A DNA stretch of 64,000 bases from an uncultured bacterium. Its GTDB lineage: Bacteria > Planctomycetota > UBA1135 > GCA-002686595. A program made the translations under genes and the position numbers. The notes beneath the pieces are model-generated. The model did not search any database. It saw nothing but the letters and a program-made list of their open reading frames with translations, and had not been told where the DNA came from. This document shows, piece after piece, positions 9,425 through 17,571 of this stretch (position 1 is its first letter; each line of letters begins with the position of its first letter). Location of the stretch: contig CALLKX010000048.1 of the NCBI GenBank assembly GCA_938083085.1, forward strand, positions 94,163-158,162. Reading direction: 5' to 3'.

Positions 9425-10492
9425 CTAGACCAGCTGCACGAGGGAGTCACCCTCCCGCGGGAGGACCTCGCCGATCCGGTGCACCGCGACATCGCGGCTC
9501 GCGAGTTCGTCCTCGAGCTTCGCGGCATGGGCCTCGGGGAGGACAATCAACAGGCCCCCTGAAGTCTCTGCGTCGTAGGTGATGTCCACGAGGGCCTGGT
9601 CCAGCCCCTGGGCGACCTGCACCTGCCCCGCGAGGGCCGACTTGCCGCGCTTGACGCCGCCCGAAACGACGCCCTTGGCAGCGAGGTCACGCGCACCGGG
9701 GAAGATCGGGACCGCGGACAGGTCGAACCGCATGGTCACCCCGGACGAACGTGCGATGTTGCTGGCGTGCCCGTTGAGGCCGAAGCCAGTGATGTCCGTG
9801 CAGGCGTGTGAGCCCGCGCTGTTCATCGCCTCGGCCGCGCGGTTGTTGAGGGTGGCCATCTGCTCAGCCGCGGCGCGGACCGCGGCCTCAGGCGCCTTTC
9901 GGAACTTGCCCGCGGTGGTCATTGACCCCATCCCGAGGGACTTCGTGAGGTAGAGCACGTCGCCCGGCTTGGCGCCCGCGTTGTCCGCGAGATGAGCTCG
10001 GTCCACGACCCCGGTCACCGCGAACCCGAACTGGGGCTCGGGAGCCTCGACCGTATGACCCCCAGCGACCACGGCTCCAGCCTCGGCGATCTTCTCGAAC
10101 CCGCCGCGGAAGATGTCTGAGATCCACTCCTCCTTGAAGCCCTTGGGGAAACCCGCGAGATTCAGGGCGCTGATCGGCCGCCCCCCCATGGCGTAGACGT
10201 CCGACAGCGAGTTCGCCGCCGCGACCGCCCCGTACAGGTACGCGTCGTCGAGGACCGGCGGGAAGTAGTCCACCGTCTGGACCAGCGCGATCTCCGCCCC
10301 CGCGGGCAGCCCGTCGCGCTCACCGAGCACGACGACGCCGGCGTCATCGACGGTCTGGGGACCGACGATGAGTCGAGGATCGGACGACGGATCAAGGTCA
10401 CGCAGCACCTGCGTGAGTTGCCCCATGGGCATCTTGGCCGCTCAGCCTGCGCAGGCGGCGTAGTCGGTGAGTCGCTTGTTGCGTTTGAACAT
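9425..10492 (-). CDS. selD: Selenophosphate synthase SelD, selenocysteine-containing (in-frame UGA at codon 17)
   Basis: SelD makes selenophosphate from selenide and ATP, the selenium donor for selenocysteine synthesis. The body shows GPQTVDDAGVV, TVDYFPPV, AANSLSDVYAMGG, AGGHTVEAPEP and CTDITGFGLNGHA, all typical of the family. The first ATG in the uninterrupted frame (10432) would omit the catalytic N-terminus. Reading upstream through the TGA at 10444-10442 gives LTDYAACAG-Sec-AAK, the standard SelD active-site segment, from an ATG at 10492. This puts Sec at residue 17 and the catalytic Lys at residue 20, the same positions as Cys17/Lys20 of E. coli SelD. The full length is then 355 residues, normal for the family. 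It lies downstream of selA. The recoding is inferred from the motif match and frame continuity. Confidence 0.9.
10414..10444 (-). promoter_or_regulatory. Candidate bacterial SECIS element in selD
   Basis: On the minus strand the selD UGA (10444-10442) is followed by a fold with an outer UGAG/CUCA helix and an inner 5-bp helix UGCCC/GGGCA (10431-10419). The apical loop AUG starts about 15 bases past the UGA, close to the distance expected of bacterial SECIS hairpins. The loop does not place a G in its first two positions unless the closing pair opens to give a CAUGG loop, so the match is imperfect. Confidence 0.5.
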
Positions 10493-10747
10493 GATGGTGG
10501 GCGGGGCGCTTCCCCGCTTCGACTCTAAGCCCACACCCTGCCCCTTGGAAGCGAAGCGCCCGCTTGATTCCCGATCCGCCGGGGAAGTCACCCGCGCCCC
10601 ATCCCCGCCGCCGAGCAGGAGGACCAGGGCCAAGCGTGAGAGCGGATCGACCCCGCCGGGGAGCGTCGAGGGGACCGTGCTGGAGCCACGAGCCTCGATC
10701 ACGGGAAAGCCCGTCGGCTGGTCACCGACGAGGGTCTGCAGCCGGTG
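10493..10747 (-). other. selA-selD spacer: open frame, two structured segments, no recognised gene
   Basis: The 255 bases between the selA stop and the selD start hold no gene I recognise. The frame shared by selA and selD stays open across the whole spacer (85 codons) with GC-rich third positions in its first half. The predicted peptide (LVGDQPTGFPVIEARGSS at its start) resembles nothing known to me. I looked for a selC tRNA on both strands and found no acceptor/T-arm pairing. Just upstream of the selD start, 10497-10534 can form competing small hairpins (GGGG/CCCC and GCTT/AAGC inside GTGG/CCAC). Confidence 0.4.
10710..10732 (-). terminator. Hairpin 15 bases after the selA UGA
   Basis: On the minus strand an 8-bp stem (CUCGUCGG with CCGACGGG, one G-U pair) closes a 7-base loop UGACCAG, followed by CUUUCCC. 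It may be a weak terminator or attenuator between selA and selD. Its distance from the UGA is also what a SECIS hairpin would show. Confidence 0.4.
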
Positions 10748-12232
10748 TCAGACGAGGGCCCCGAAGGCCGCGAGGAGGCGCGCCTCGTCCCCGGGCAGGA
10801 GCGCGCGCGGGTCCAGCAGGACGGCATCCTCGTGGATGCGGACGAAGACCGGCGGCTCCCCCGCACGCAGGCTGGTGGCGAGGGACTCCGCGGACCGCCC
10901 CTCCGCTGAGACGCGAACCGCGGTCGTCGGCAGGAAGACCGTCGGCGCGCTGCCGCTCCCGGGCTGGGACCTTTCGGGGATGGCCTCGGCGGTGAAGCCG
11001 GGGAGGGCCTCGATGGCGGCCGCGATACGGGCGGCGCTCTCCGCCAGCTCGGCCTCGGGTCGGTGCATCAGGCGGCGCGAGGGGATCTCGCCGCCGCGCC
11101 CGGCGAGCAGCAGCTCGAGGGTGGTCTCGAGCCCAGCCAGCGCGACCTTGTCGAGGCGCAGGGCCCGGTAGATCGGGTTGGCCCGCAGGGCTCGGATCGA
11201 GTCGCGGGTACCGACGATCAGGCCCGCCTGGGGGCCGCCAAGGAGCTTGTCGCCGGAGAAGGCCACCACGTCCATGCCCGTCGCCACGGCGTCGCGCACC
11301 ACGGTCTCGTCCCCCACCTCCTCGAGGGAGCGGGTCCCCTCCACCTCGACCCGCCCTGAGCCGAGGTCCCAGCCAGACGTGACGCCGTGCTCCTTCCCGA
11401 GCTGCGCGAGCTCCGCCGGCTCCGCCTCCTCGGTGAAGCCCACCACGCGGTAGTTGCTGGTATGGACCTTCATGAGCAGCCCCGTGTCCGGTCCGATGGC
11501 GCGCTCGTAGTCCGCGGCCCGCGTGCGGTTGGTCGTGCCGACCTCGACCATGCGCACCCCCGCGCGCGCCATGACATCGGGCACCCTGAAGGAGCCGCCG
11601 ATCTCGACCAGCTCCCCGCGGCTCACCACCGCCTCGCGCCCGCCAGCGAAGGTCTGCATCATCAAGAAGGCCGCGCCTGCGCAGTTGTTCACCGCGATCC
11701 CCGCCTCGGCGCCGGTGAGGCGCGAGAGGAGCACGCCGAGGCGCGCGTCGCGCTCATTCCGTCGCGCGCTGAAGCGGTCCATCTCGAGGACGCAATAGCC
11801 TTCGGCGGCCGCCCTCATGCGCTCGGCCGCCTCGGGGTGGACCGGCGCCCGCCCCAGGTTGGTGTGCAGCACGACACCGGTCGCGTTCACCGCCGAGCGG
11901 ACCCCACGGCCGGCCTCCACCCGCGCCCGTGCCAGGAGGGCCGCCTGGAACCCGCCGCCCGAGACCTCCGCCTCCACGTCCGCCGCGCCCAGATGGTCCT
12001 TCGCGATGCGCCGCCGGAGGGCGTCCAGTTCCTGCTGCACGAGCTCGGTGCGCACGGCAGCGGGGATGGCGCCCAGCCGGGCGTCGGCGTCCGGTGTCGC
12101 GCCGGCCTCGCGGCCCGCCTCGACGTCCTGGAGGCCATCGAGGCACCCGTCGAGCAATCGGCGTCCCTCATCCACGCTGGGAAGGGCTCGGAACGGGTTT
12201 GCCTCGCTGTTGGCCTGGTTGCCGGAACTCAT
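10748..12232 (-). CDS. selA: L-seryl-tRNA(Sec) selenium transferase SelA
   Basis: A 494-residue PLP enzyme converting Ser-tRNA(Sec) to Sec-tRNA(Sec) with selenophosphate. The PLP lysine lies in AFSGDKLLGGPQAG near residue 320. Other family segments are INATGVVLHTNLGRAP-like (VNATGVVLHTNLGRAP here), VNNCAGAAFLMM, VEIGGSFRVPDVM and KVHTSNYRVVGF. Length and domain order are those of bacterial SelA. selD follows 255 bases downstream on the same strand. selB and selC are not in the window. The ATG at 12232 is the first plausible start; divergent recJ begins about 80 bases away, so the gap at 12233-12315 must hold both promoters. Confidence 0.95.
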   Translation of the reverse strand: MSSGNQANSEANPFRALPSVDEGRRLLDGCLDGLQDVEAGREAGATPDADARLGAIPAAVRTELVQQELDALRRRIAKDHLGAADVEAEVSGGGFQAALLARARVEAGRGVRSAVNATGVVLHTNLGRAPVHPEAAERMRAAAEGYCVLEMDRFSARRNERDARLGVLLSRLTGAEAGIAVNNCAGAAFLMMQTFAGGREAVVSRGELVEIGGSFRVPDVMARAGVRMVEVGTTNRTRAADYERAIGPDTGLLMKVHTSNYRVVGFTEEAEPAELAQLGKEHGVTSGWDLGSGRVEVEGTRSLEEVGDETVVRDAVATGMDVVAFSGDKLLGGPQAGLIVGTRDSIRALRANPIYRALRLDKVALAGLETTLELLLAGRGGEIPSRRLMHRPEAELAESAARIAAAIEALPGFTAEAIPERSQPGSGSAPTVFLPTTAVRVSAEGRSAESLATSLRAGEPPVFVRIHEDAVLLDPRALLPGDEARLLAAFGALV

Positions 12233-12315
12233 GATCCCCCGAGATTAGCGCCCGGAGCGCCCGCCGTCGCGCCGCCGGGCTCGATCCCGATCCGAGCCGC
12301 TGTTAGATTGTGTAC

Positions 12316-14106
12316 ATGGCGCCCCCCTCCCCGACGGCCTCGGCCTCGCCCTCATCCAGTCCAAAGGGACACCCCGACCTCCCCGGACACTGGGACCTGA
12401 TGGAGCCGGACCAGGAGCTGGTCCAGGGCCTCGTGCGCTCCGAGCGGCTCCCCGAGGTCCTCGCACGGCTCCTGGTGAACCGCGGCCACGGGTCCCCGGA
12501 GGCGGCCGCGTCCCAGCTCGCGCCGACGCTCCACGGGCTGAACGACCCGGCCGGCCTGCCCGAGATGGAGCGCGCCGCCGAGCGGCTCGAGAAGGCGGTG
12601 GCAGAGGGCGAGACCGTCCTGGTCCACGGGGACTACGACGTGGACGGGGTCAGCGGGACGGTCCTCCTCGTGCGCTTCCTCAGGCACCTTGGAGCCAAGG
12701 TCGAGTGGCACATCCCCCACCGCACCAAGGACGGCTACTCCTTCGGAGATCACTCGGTGGTCAAGGCCAAGGAGACGGGCGCGACCCTCGTCATCTCGGT
12801 GGACAACGGCACCTCGGCGGTGGAGCCGATCGCCGCACTCCGCGACGCCGGCGTCGACGTCATCGTCACAGATCACCACGAGCCCCCCGAGGGTGACCTG
12901 CCGCCGACGTTCGCGCTGGTGAACCCCAAGCTCCCCACATCGACCTACCCCTTCCGCGAGCTCTGCGGCAGCGCCGTGGCGTTCAAGCTGGCCTGGGCTG
13001 TTTGCCAGCGCATGAGCGACGGCGACAAGGTCCGCCCTGACCTGAGGCAGTTCCTCCTGGAGGCCCTCGGCTACGTGGCCATCGCCACCATCTGCGACGT
13101 GGTGCCTCTGATCGGTGAGAACCGCATCCTCGCTCACTTCGGACTCCGGGCGCTCCACGAGTCACCGTCGCCGGGGGTCCAGGCGCTCCTCGAGCGCACC
13201 GACCTCGCAGGGCGAGCCCTGACCGCCGAGGACATCGGCTTTCAAATCGGCCCGCGCATCAACGCAAGCGGCCGTATGGACAGCGCCGCCCGCGCCGTGG
13301 AGACCCTGCTCGCCGCCGACGCGGTGGAAGGACGCCGCCACGCCGAGCACCTCGAGTCCCTCAACGACGCCCGCCGCCAGGTGGAGCGCGGCGTCCTCGA
13401 GGAGGCGCTCGAACAGGCGGAGCAGTTCGCGGACCTAGAGGCCTACCCGATCATGGTCCTCGGCGGCGCGGGCTGGCACCCCGGCGTGGTGGGCATCGTC
13501 GCCTCCCGGATCGTGGACCGGTACAACCGTCCGGCGCTGATCATCGGCATCGACGACGAGGGCATCGGGCGCGGGAGCGCGCGCTCCGTCCCTGGCGTGA
13601 GCGTGCTCGACATCATGCGCGGCGGCGCGGACCACATGAACCGCTTCGGCGGGCACGCCATGGCGGCCGGCTGCGAGATTCAAGGCGAGCGCCTCGACGA
13701 CCTGCGCGCGGCGCTGGTGGCGAGGGCCAAGGACCTCCCGCCGAGGGATGCGGTTCAGGACCTCCGTATCGACACGCGGGTCCAGCTCCAGGGCTTCAAC
13801 GAGAGCTTGATGCGCCAGATCCAGCGGCTCGAGCCGTGCGGAGAGGGCAACCCCCAGCCGGTCCTCCTCGCGGAGGACATCCGGCTCGAGGAGATGCCCC
13901 GGATCATCGGGCAGGACCGCACCCACATGCTCCTCCAGGTCCGCTCGGGGACGACGGTGCTCAAGGCCCTCGCGTTCGGCATGGCGAACCGCGAGCATGA
14001 GCTCCGGATGTCCCGTCCGGTGGACCTTGTGTTCACCCCGCGCCTGAGCCACTGGCGCGGGCGCACCCAGGTGGAGCTGATCGTGGCGGACTTCCAGTGC
14101 AGATGA
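12316..14106 (+). CDS. recJ: Single-stranded-DNA-specific exonuclease RecJ
   Basis: A 596-residue DHH-family 5'-3' single-strand DNA exonuclease acting in recombination and mismatch repair. Motif I is HGDYDVDGVSGT, then SVDNGTSA, the DHH motif VTDHHEPP, and CDVVPLIGENR. The DHHA1 region follows (GWHPGVVGIVASRIVDRYNRPA, GSARSVPGVSV, GGHAMAAGC), and the C-terminal OB-fold segment includes LEPCGEGNPQPV. All metal ligands appear present. ATG 12316 is preferred; GTG 12310 is two codons upstream. There is no ribosome binding site, and a TTAGAT element sits just before the start, so a leaderless or very short leader is possible. It is transcribed divergently from selA. Confidence 0.95.
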   Translation: MAPPSPTASASPSSSPKGHPDLPGHWDLMEPDQELVQGLVRSERLPEVLARLLVNRGHGSPEAAASQLAPTLHGLNDPAGLPEMERAAERLEKAVAEGETVLVHGDYDVDGVSGTVLLVRFLRHLGAKVEWHIPHRTKDGYSFGDHSVVKAKETGATLVISVDNGTSAVEPIAALRDAGVDVIVTDHHEPPEGDLPPTFALVNPKLPTSTYPFRELCGSAVAFKLAWAVCQRMSDGDKVRPDLRQFLLEALGYVAIATICDVVPLIGENRILAHFGLRALHESPSPGVQALLERTDLAGRALTAEDIGFQIGPRINASGRMDSAARAVETLLAADAVEGRRHAEHLESLNDARRQVERGVLEEALEQAEQFADLEAYPIMVLGGAGWHPGVVGIVASRIVDRYNRPALIIGIDDEGIGRGSARSVPGVSVLDIMRGGADHMNRFGGHAMAAGCEIQGERLDDLRAALVARAKDLPPRDAVQDLRIDTRVQLQGFNESLMRQIQRLEPCGEGNPQPVLLAEDIRLEEMPRIIGQDRTHMLLQVRSGTTVLKALAFGMANREHELRMSRPVDLVFTPRLSHWRGRTQVELIVADFQCR

Positions 14107-14291
14107 GGGGCTTTTTGCCCTCCGGCGCGCTGGCCCTCCACCCGCTCTCGCGCTGACCTCTCGGCGGGCTCCTCTCCGCCACGGGACGGGCTGCCGGCGG
14201 GTCTCCCACTGGCCTCCCACTGGCCCAGCGAGCGCGCTGCGATCGTGACCCAGCCATCGCCCTCCCGGGCCGCGCCCCCTATTCTCGGGGC

Positions 14292-15989
14292 ATGAACCCG
14301 TTGCCCGTCCAAACGCTCGCTGCCCTCACGCTCCTGTCGCTGACCGCCTGCGCGACGCGCTCCACCCCGGCGCCGGCAGACTGGCCCCAGGGACCGGGCC
14401 CCCACGGCGACTGGAGCAGCGAGGGGCCGGAACCCCCGCTGCGCTTCAGCGTCCGGCGGAACGAGCACGTGCTCTGGCGCACGCCGCTCCCCGAGACGGG
14501 CCAGGGCGGCGTGACCGTGGCGGGTGGGCGAGCCTTCGTCGCCTCCATGGCCCCCTGGGATCCCGCCAACGCCCTCGCCCCCGACGAGGCCGCGCGCTTC
14601 AAGCACGCCACCGAGGGCCGCGCCGTGGTCGGCGCGCACATCGACGCCCACTGCCTCGACGCCAGCACCGGAGCGCCTCTCTGGACTCGCCGTATCAAGG
14701 GCAGCGTCCCCGCCATCTACACCTACCCCTTCTCGGACGCCACGGCCGCCTCTCCCGTGGCGTGCGCGGGCGGCGTGATCTTCACCAACGCCGCAGGACG
14801 CGTGGTGTGCTTCGACCTCGACGGGCAGGTCCGCTGGGAGCGCGCCTACACGCCCGCCTTCGACGGGCCCTTCAACAAGCAGTTTGAGCCGGTGCTGATC
14901 GATGAGGGGGACCGGCAGGTGTTCGTACATATGGAGCCCTTCGCCCCTGGCGACCGTATCTCTGGCGACAGTGTCTCTGGCGACAGTGCCCTGAGCGACA
15001 GTGCCCTGAGCGACGAAGAGCTTCACAGCCGGTGGCACTACCTCGTGGGTCTCGACGCCGCGACCGGCGCCGAGCTCTGGAGGAGCGAGGATGGGCTGAC
15101 CCAGTACAACGCCCCCACCCTCGTGGGCGGCGCCGCCCCGCGGATGCTCCACGCACGCGGCGGACCCCACGCCGTCCCAGAGCGCCCCGTAGGCATCTCC
15201 CTCACGGACCTGACTGGCGAGCGCGCCGGGGCACGCAGCTGGCGCTTCGAGGACCCGCGCGGCAACCATGAGGCGTCGCTCCAGACCATGGCTCACGACG
15301 ACCGGTACGCGTACTGGATCCTCAAGGAGCCCCGCAACGAGCTGGTGGTCCTCGACCTCGCGTCCGGTGAAGAGGTCCGCTCCATCTCCCTCGTGACGGG
15401 CGTCACCCTGCGCACCTTCGATCAAGCCCTCGGCGAATGGGCCACCACGGAGGACGTCGACCTGGAGAAGGGGGTCTTCCCCGCGCGCTACTCCATGATC
15501 GCGGCGGCGGGGACGGTGACCTTCCAGTGCTACGCCACGGCATGGGGTAAGCCGACCATCGGCCCGGCCTACAGCTTCGCGCGGGTGGACCCGGTGGCCG
15601 GGACCGTGGAGTACCTCGAGGTTCCAACGGACGTGGTCCCTGGCGCAGACGGTGAGGCGCAGGGCTTCCTCTGGCGCACCCCCCGTGTGGCGCGCCCACT
15701 GAATAGCCGAGGCGAGGAGGTGACCGGCGATGATCGCTCCCGCTGGGACGGGTGGGACTGGGTCTTCAACGGCTCGCCGACCCGCGTCAATGACCGCCTC
15801 TACTTCACCCTGGCGAGCGGGGTGGTCTATGTCCTCGACGCCGCAGCGCGGCCCTTCGACGGCGCCGCCCTGCTGGCCGTCAACGACCTGGGGCCTGCCG
15901 GCGAGGTGTGGACCGCGAACTCGGTGTCCTACGCCGGCGGCCGGCTGTACCACCGCACCGGCGCCGAGGTCCTCTGCTTCGGGCGCTGA
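14292..15989 (+). CDS. PQQ-like beta-propeller lipoprotein
   Basis: A 565-residue exported lipoprotein with signal peptide and lipobox (LTLLSLTAC, Cys near residue 20). Repeated blades of the PQQ-like/pyrrolo-quinoline type are visible: HCLDASTGAPLWTRR, VVCFDLDGQVRWERA, LVGLDAATGAELWRSED, LVVLDLASGEEVRS and VYVLDAAARPFDGAA. No quinone-binding active-site residues are recognisable, so a structural or binding role is more likely than dehydrogenase activity. A 5-residue tandem repeat (GDS-V/A-S/L) interrupts the propeller near residues 220-240. It stands alone between recJ and a convergent sulfatase operon. Confidence 0.78.
   Translation: MNPLPVQTLAALTLLSLTACATRSTPAPADWPQGPGPHGDWSSEGPEPPLRFSVRRNEHVLWRTPLPETGQGGVTVAGGRAFVASMAPWDPANALAPDEAARFKHATEGRAVVGAHIDAHCLDASTGAPLWTRRIKGSVPAIYTYPFSDATAASPVACAGGVIFTNAAGRVVCFDLDGQVRWERAYTPAFDGPFNKQFEPVLIDEGDRQVFVHMEPFAPGDRISGDSVSGDSALSDSALSDEELHSRWHYLVGLDAATGAELWRSEDGLTQYNAPTLVGGAAPRMLHARGGPHAVPERPVGISLTDLTGERAGARSWRFEDPRGNHEASLQTMAHDDRYAYWILKEPRNELVVLDLASGEEVRSISLVTGVTLRTFDQALGEWATTEDVDLEKGVFPARYSMIAAAGTVTFQCYATAWGKPTIGPAYSFARVDPVAGTVEYLEVPTDVVPGADGEAQGFLWRTPRVARPLNSRGEEVTGDDRSRWDGWDWVFNGSPTRVNDRLYFTLASGVVYVLDAAARPFDGAALLAVNDLGPAGEVWTANSVSYAGGRLYHRTGAEVLCFGR
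14947..15014 (+). repeat. 15-bp tandem repeat inside the PQQ-like lipoprotein gene
   Basis: About four and a half copies of a 15-base unit (consensus CTGGCGACAGTGYCT) lie head to tail: 14947-14961, 14962-14976, 14977-14991, 14992-15006 and a partial copy. It encodes SGDSV/SGDSA/LSDSA in phase, so copy-number change would not shift the frame. Confidence 0.9.
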
Positions 15990-16014
15990 GCGCCCCCACG
16001 GCGGACGCTGAAGA

Positions 16015-17571
16015 TCAGCGCAGCCCGAGCGACCTGAGCCCCGCGGCCCGGATTCCGTCCAGCTGCACGGACATGGCCTCCGCCCGCTCGGGGTGCTCGG
16101 CGGCCACGTCAGACGCCTCCCCCACATCGTCGGCGAGGTTGTAGAGCTCGGCCCCGGCCCCGGCCTTGGGCCGCTGGACCAGCTTCCACGGCCCGTCCCG
16201 CAAGGCGAGACCGCGGGCCTCCTCCACCACGTACTGACGCCCCACCGCGTCGCGGCCCAGCAATGCGTCGATGGCGTCCCGGCTGTCCATTGCCTCCTCC
16301 TCGGGGAGCGGCACACCGAGCATCGACGCGAAGGAGGCCACGAAGTCCACCTGCGTCACGAGCGCGGTCGACACCCCAGGCTCGATCCCGCCGGGCCAGC
16401 GAACGATCAGCGGCACTCGCGTCCCCCCCTCGTACACCTGGTACTTCCCACCCCGGTACGGGCCAGAGCCGTCATGCCCCCGGTCGACCTCCTCCTTGCT
16501 GGTGAGGACCGTCGTGCCGTCCACGTAGCCGTCGTCATAGACCGGCCCGTTATCGCTGGAGAAGATCACCACCGTGTTCTCGGCGAGCCCCCGGGCCTCG
16601 AGGGCCTCCATGACCGCGCCCGCCGCCCAGTCCAGCTGGACCATCGCGTCGCCGCGGTAGCCCAGCTCGCTCTTGCCCTTGAAGCGCGGATGGGGCGTGC
16701 GGGGCACGTGGATGTCCTGGGAGGAGAAGAAGAGGAAGAAGGGCTCCTCGTGGTTCTCATCGATGAAGCGCGTGGCCCGCTCAACGAACACATCCGCCAT
16801 GGTCTCGTCATCCCACAGCGCGGCCTCGCCGCCGGCCATGTAGCCGATGCGTCCGATGCCGTTGATGACCGACTGGTTGTGCCCGTGGGAGCTCGGGTAG
16901 TAGGTCATCGCCTCGGGGGTCTTACGCCCGTTGGGGTAAGGCGTGCTGCCCTCGGGCGCGCCGCCGAGCTTCCCCACGTAGAGCGGGTCCGTCGGGTCGA
17001 GGCCCACCACCCCGTGGCCCTCCAGGTAGACGCACGGCACGCGATCGTTGGTCGAGGGCAGGAGGAAGGACTCGTCGAAGCCGAGCTCCATGGGGCCCGG
17101 CTTCACCGCCCCGTTCCAATCGACGGCCTCACCCTCCGCGCCCAGGCCGAGGTGCCACTTGCCAACGATCCCGGTGCGGTACCCCGCCGCCCGGAACGTA
17201 TCCGGGAGCGTCCAGGCATCAACAGGGATCGTCAGCCGCGCGTTCGGGGGGAGCACCCGGACGCCGCTGCGGAAGCCGTGCACCCCGGTGAGCAGCGCGA
17301 AGCGCGAGGGCGTGCAGGTGCCCGCCGCGCAGTGCCCGTCCGTGAATCGGAGCCCCTCGGCCGCCAGCCGGTCCAGGTTGGGGGTCGGGATCTTCTCCGC
17401 GCCGTAGCAGCCGAGGTCCCCGAAGCCCACGTCGTCCCCGTAGATCAGGACCACGTTGGGGCGCTCCCCGGAGCGGGGGGCGCTCGAGCCGACGACGCTC
17501 GCGTCGGGAGACGCCGCGCAGGCGCCGAAGAGCAAGGTGAGGAAGGTCAGGGTGTGCTTCATGGTCATCAT
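16015..17571 (-). CDS. Type I sulfatase (formylglycine-dependent arylsulfatase family)
   Basis: A 518-residue sulfatase of the alkaline phosphatase superfamily. After an N-terminal export signal with a lipobox-like LLFGAC, metal ligands appear in IYGDDVGFGD (Asp46, Asp47). The modification site is Cys86 in CTPSR, the C-x-P-S-R signature that formylglycine-generating enzyme converts. GKWHLG and SSDNGP complete the active site. The ATG overlaps the upstream TGA (ATGA), so it is the third gene of an M28 peptidase/sulfatase/sulfatase operon. The likely substrate is a sulfated polysaccharide or arylsulfate outside the cytoplasm; specificity cannot be told. No formylglycine-generating enzyme is nearby. 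Confidence 0.9.
   Translation of the reverse strand: MMTMKHTLTFLTLLFGACAASPDASVVGSSAPRSGERPNVVLIYGDDVGFGDLGCYGAEKIPTPNLDRLAAEGLRFTDGHCAAGTCTPSRFALLTGVHGFRSGVRVLPPNARLTIPVDAWTLPDTFRAAGYRTGIVGKWHLGLGAEGEAVDWNGAVKPGPMELGFDESFLLPSTNDRVPCVYLEGHGVVGLDPTDPLYVGKLGGAPEGSTPYPNGRKTPEAMTYYPSSHGHNQSVINGIGRIGYMAGGEAALWDDETMADVFVERATRFIDENHEEPFFLFFSSQDIHVPRTPHPRFKGKSELGYRGDAMVQLDWAAGAVMEALEARGLAENTVVIFSSDNGPVYDDGYVDGTTVLTSKEEVDRGHDGSGPYRGGKYQVYEGGTRVPLIVRWPGGIEPGVSTALVTQVDFVASFASMLGVPLPEEEAMDSRDAIDALLGRDAVGRQYVVEEARGLALRDGPWKLVQRPKAGAGAELYNLADDVGEASDVAAEHPERAEAMSVQLDGIRAAGLRSLGLR

Noticed and set aside
10493..10747. A selC tRNA(Sec) gene in the selA-selD spacer
   Set aside because: TTCGA-like strings occur but no acceptor stem, T stem or UCA anticodon arm of the right spacing could be paired on either strand.
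14107..14125. Hairpin GGGGC-TTTTT-GCCCT after recJ as an intrinsic terminator
   Set aside because: The T run is in the loop and not after the stem, and the stem includes a G-T pair, so it is not a convincing terminator.
14871..15160. Minus-strand protein repeat (VAQGT/VARDT) opposite the PQQ-like gene
   Set aside because: It is only the reverse reading of the 15-bp tandem repeat.
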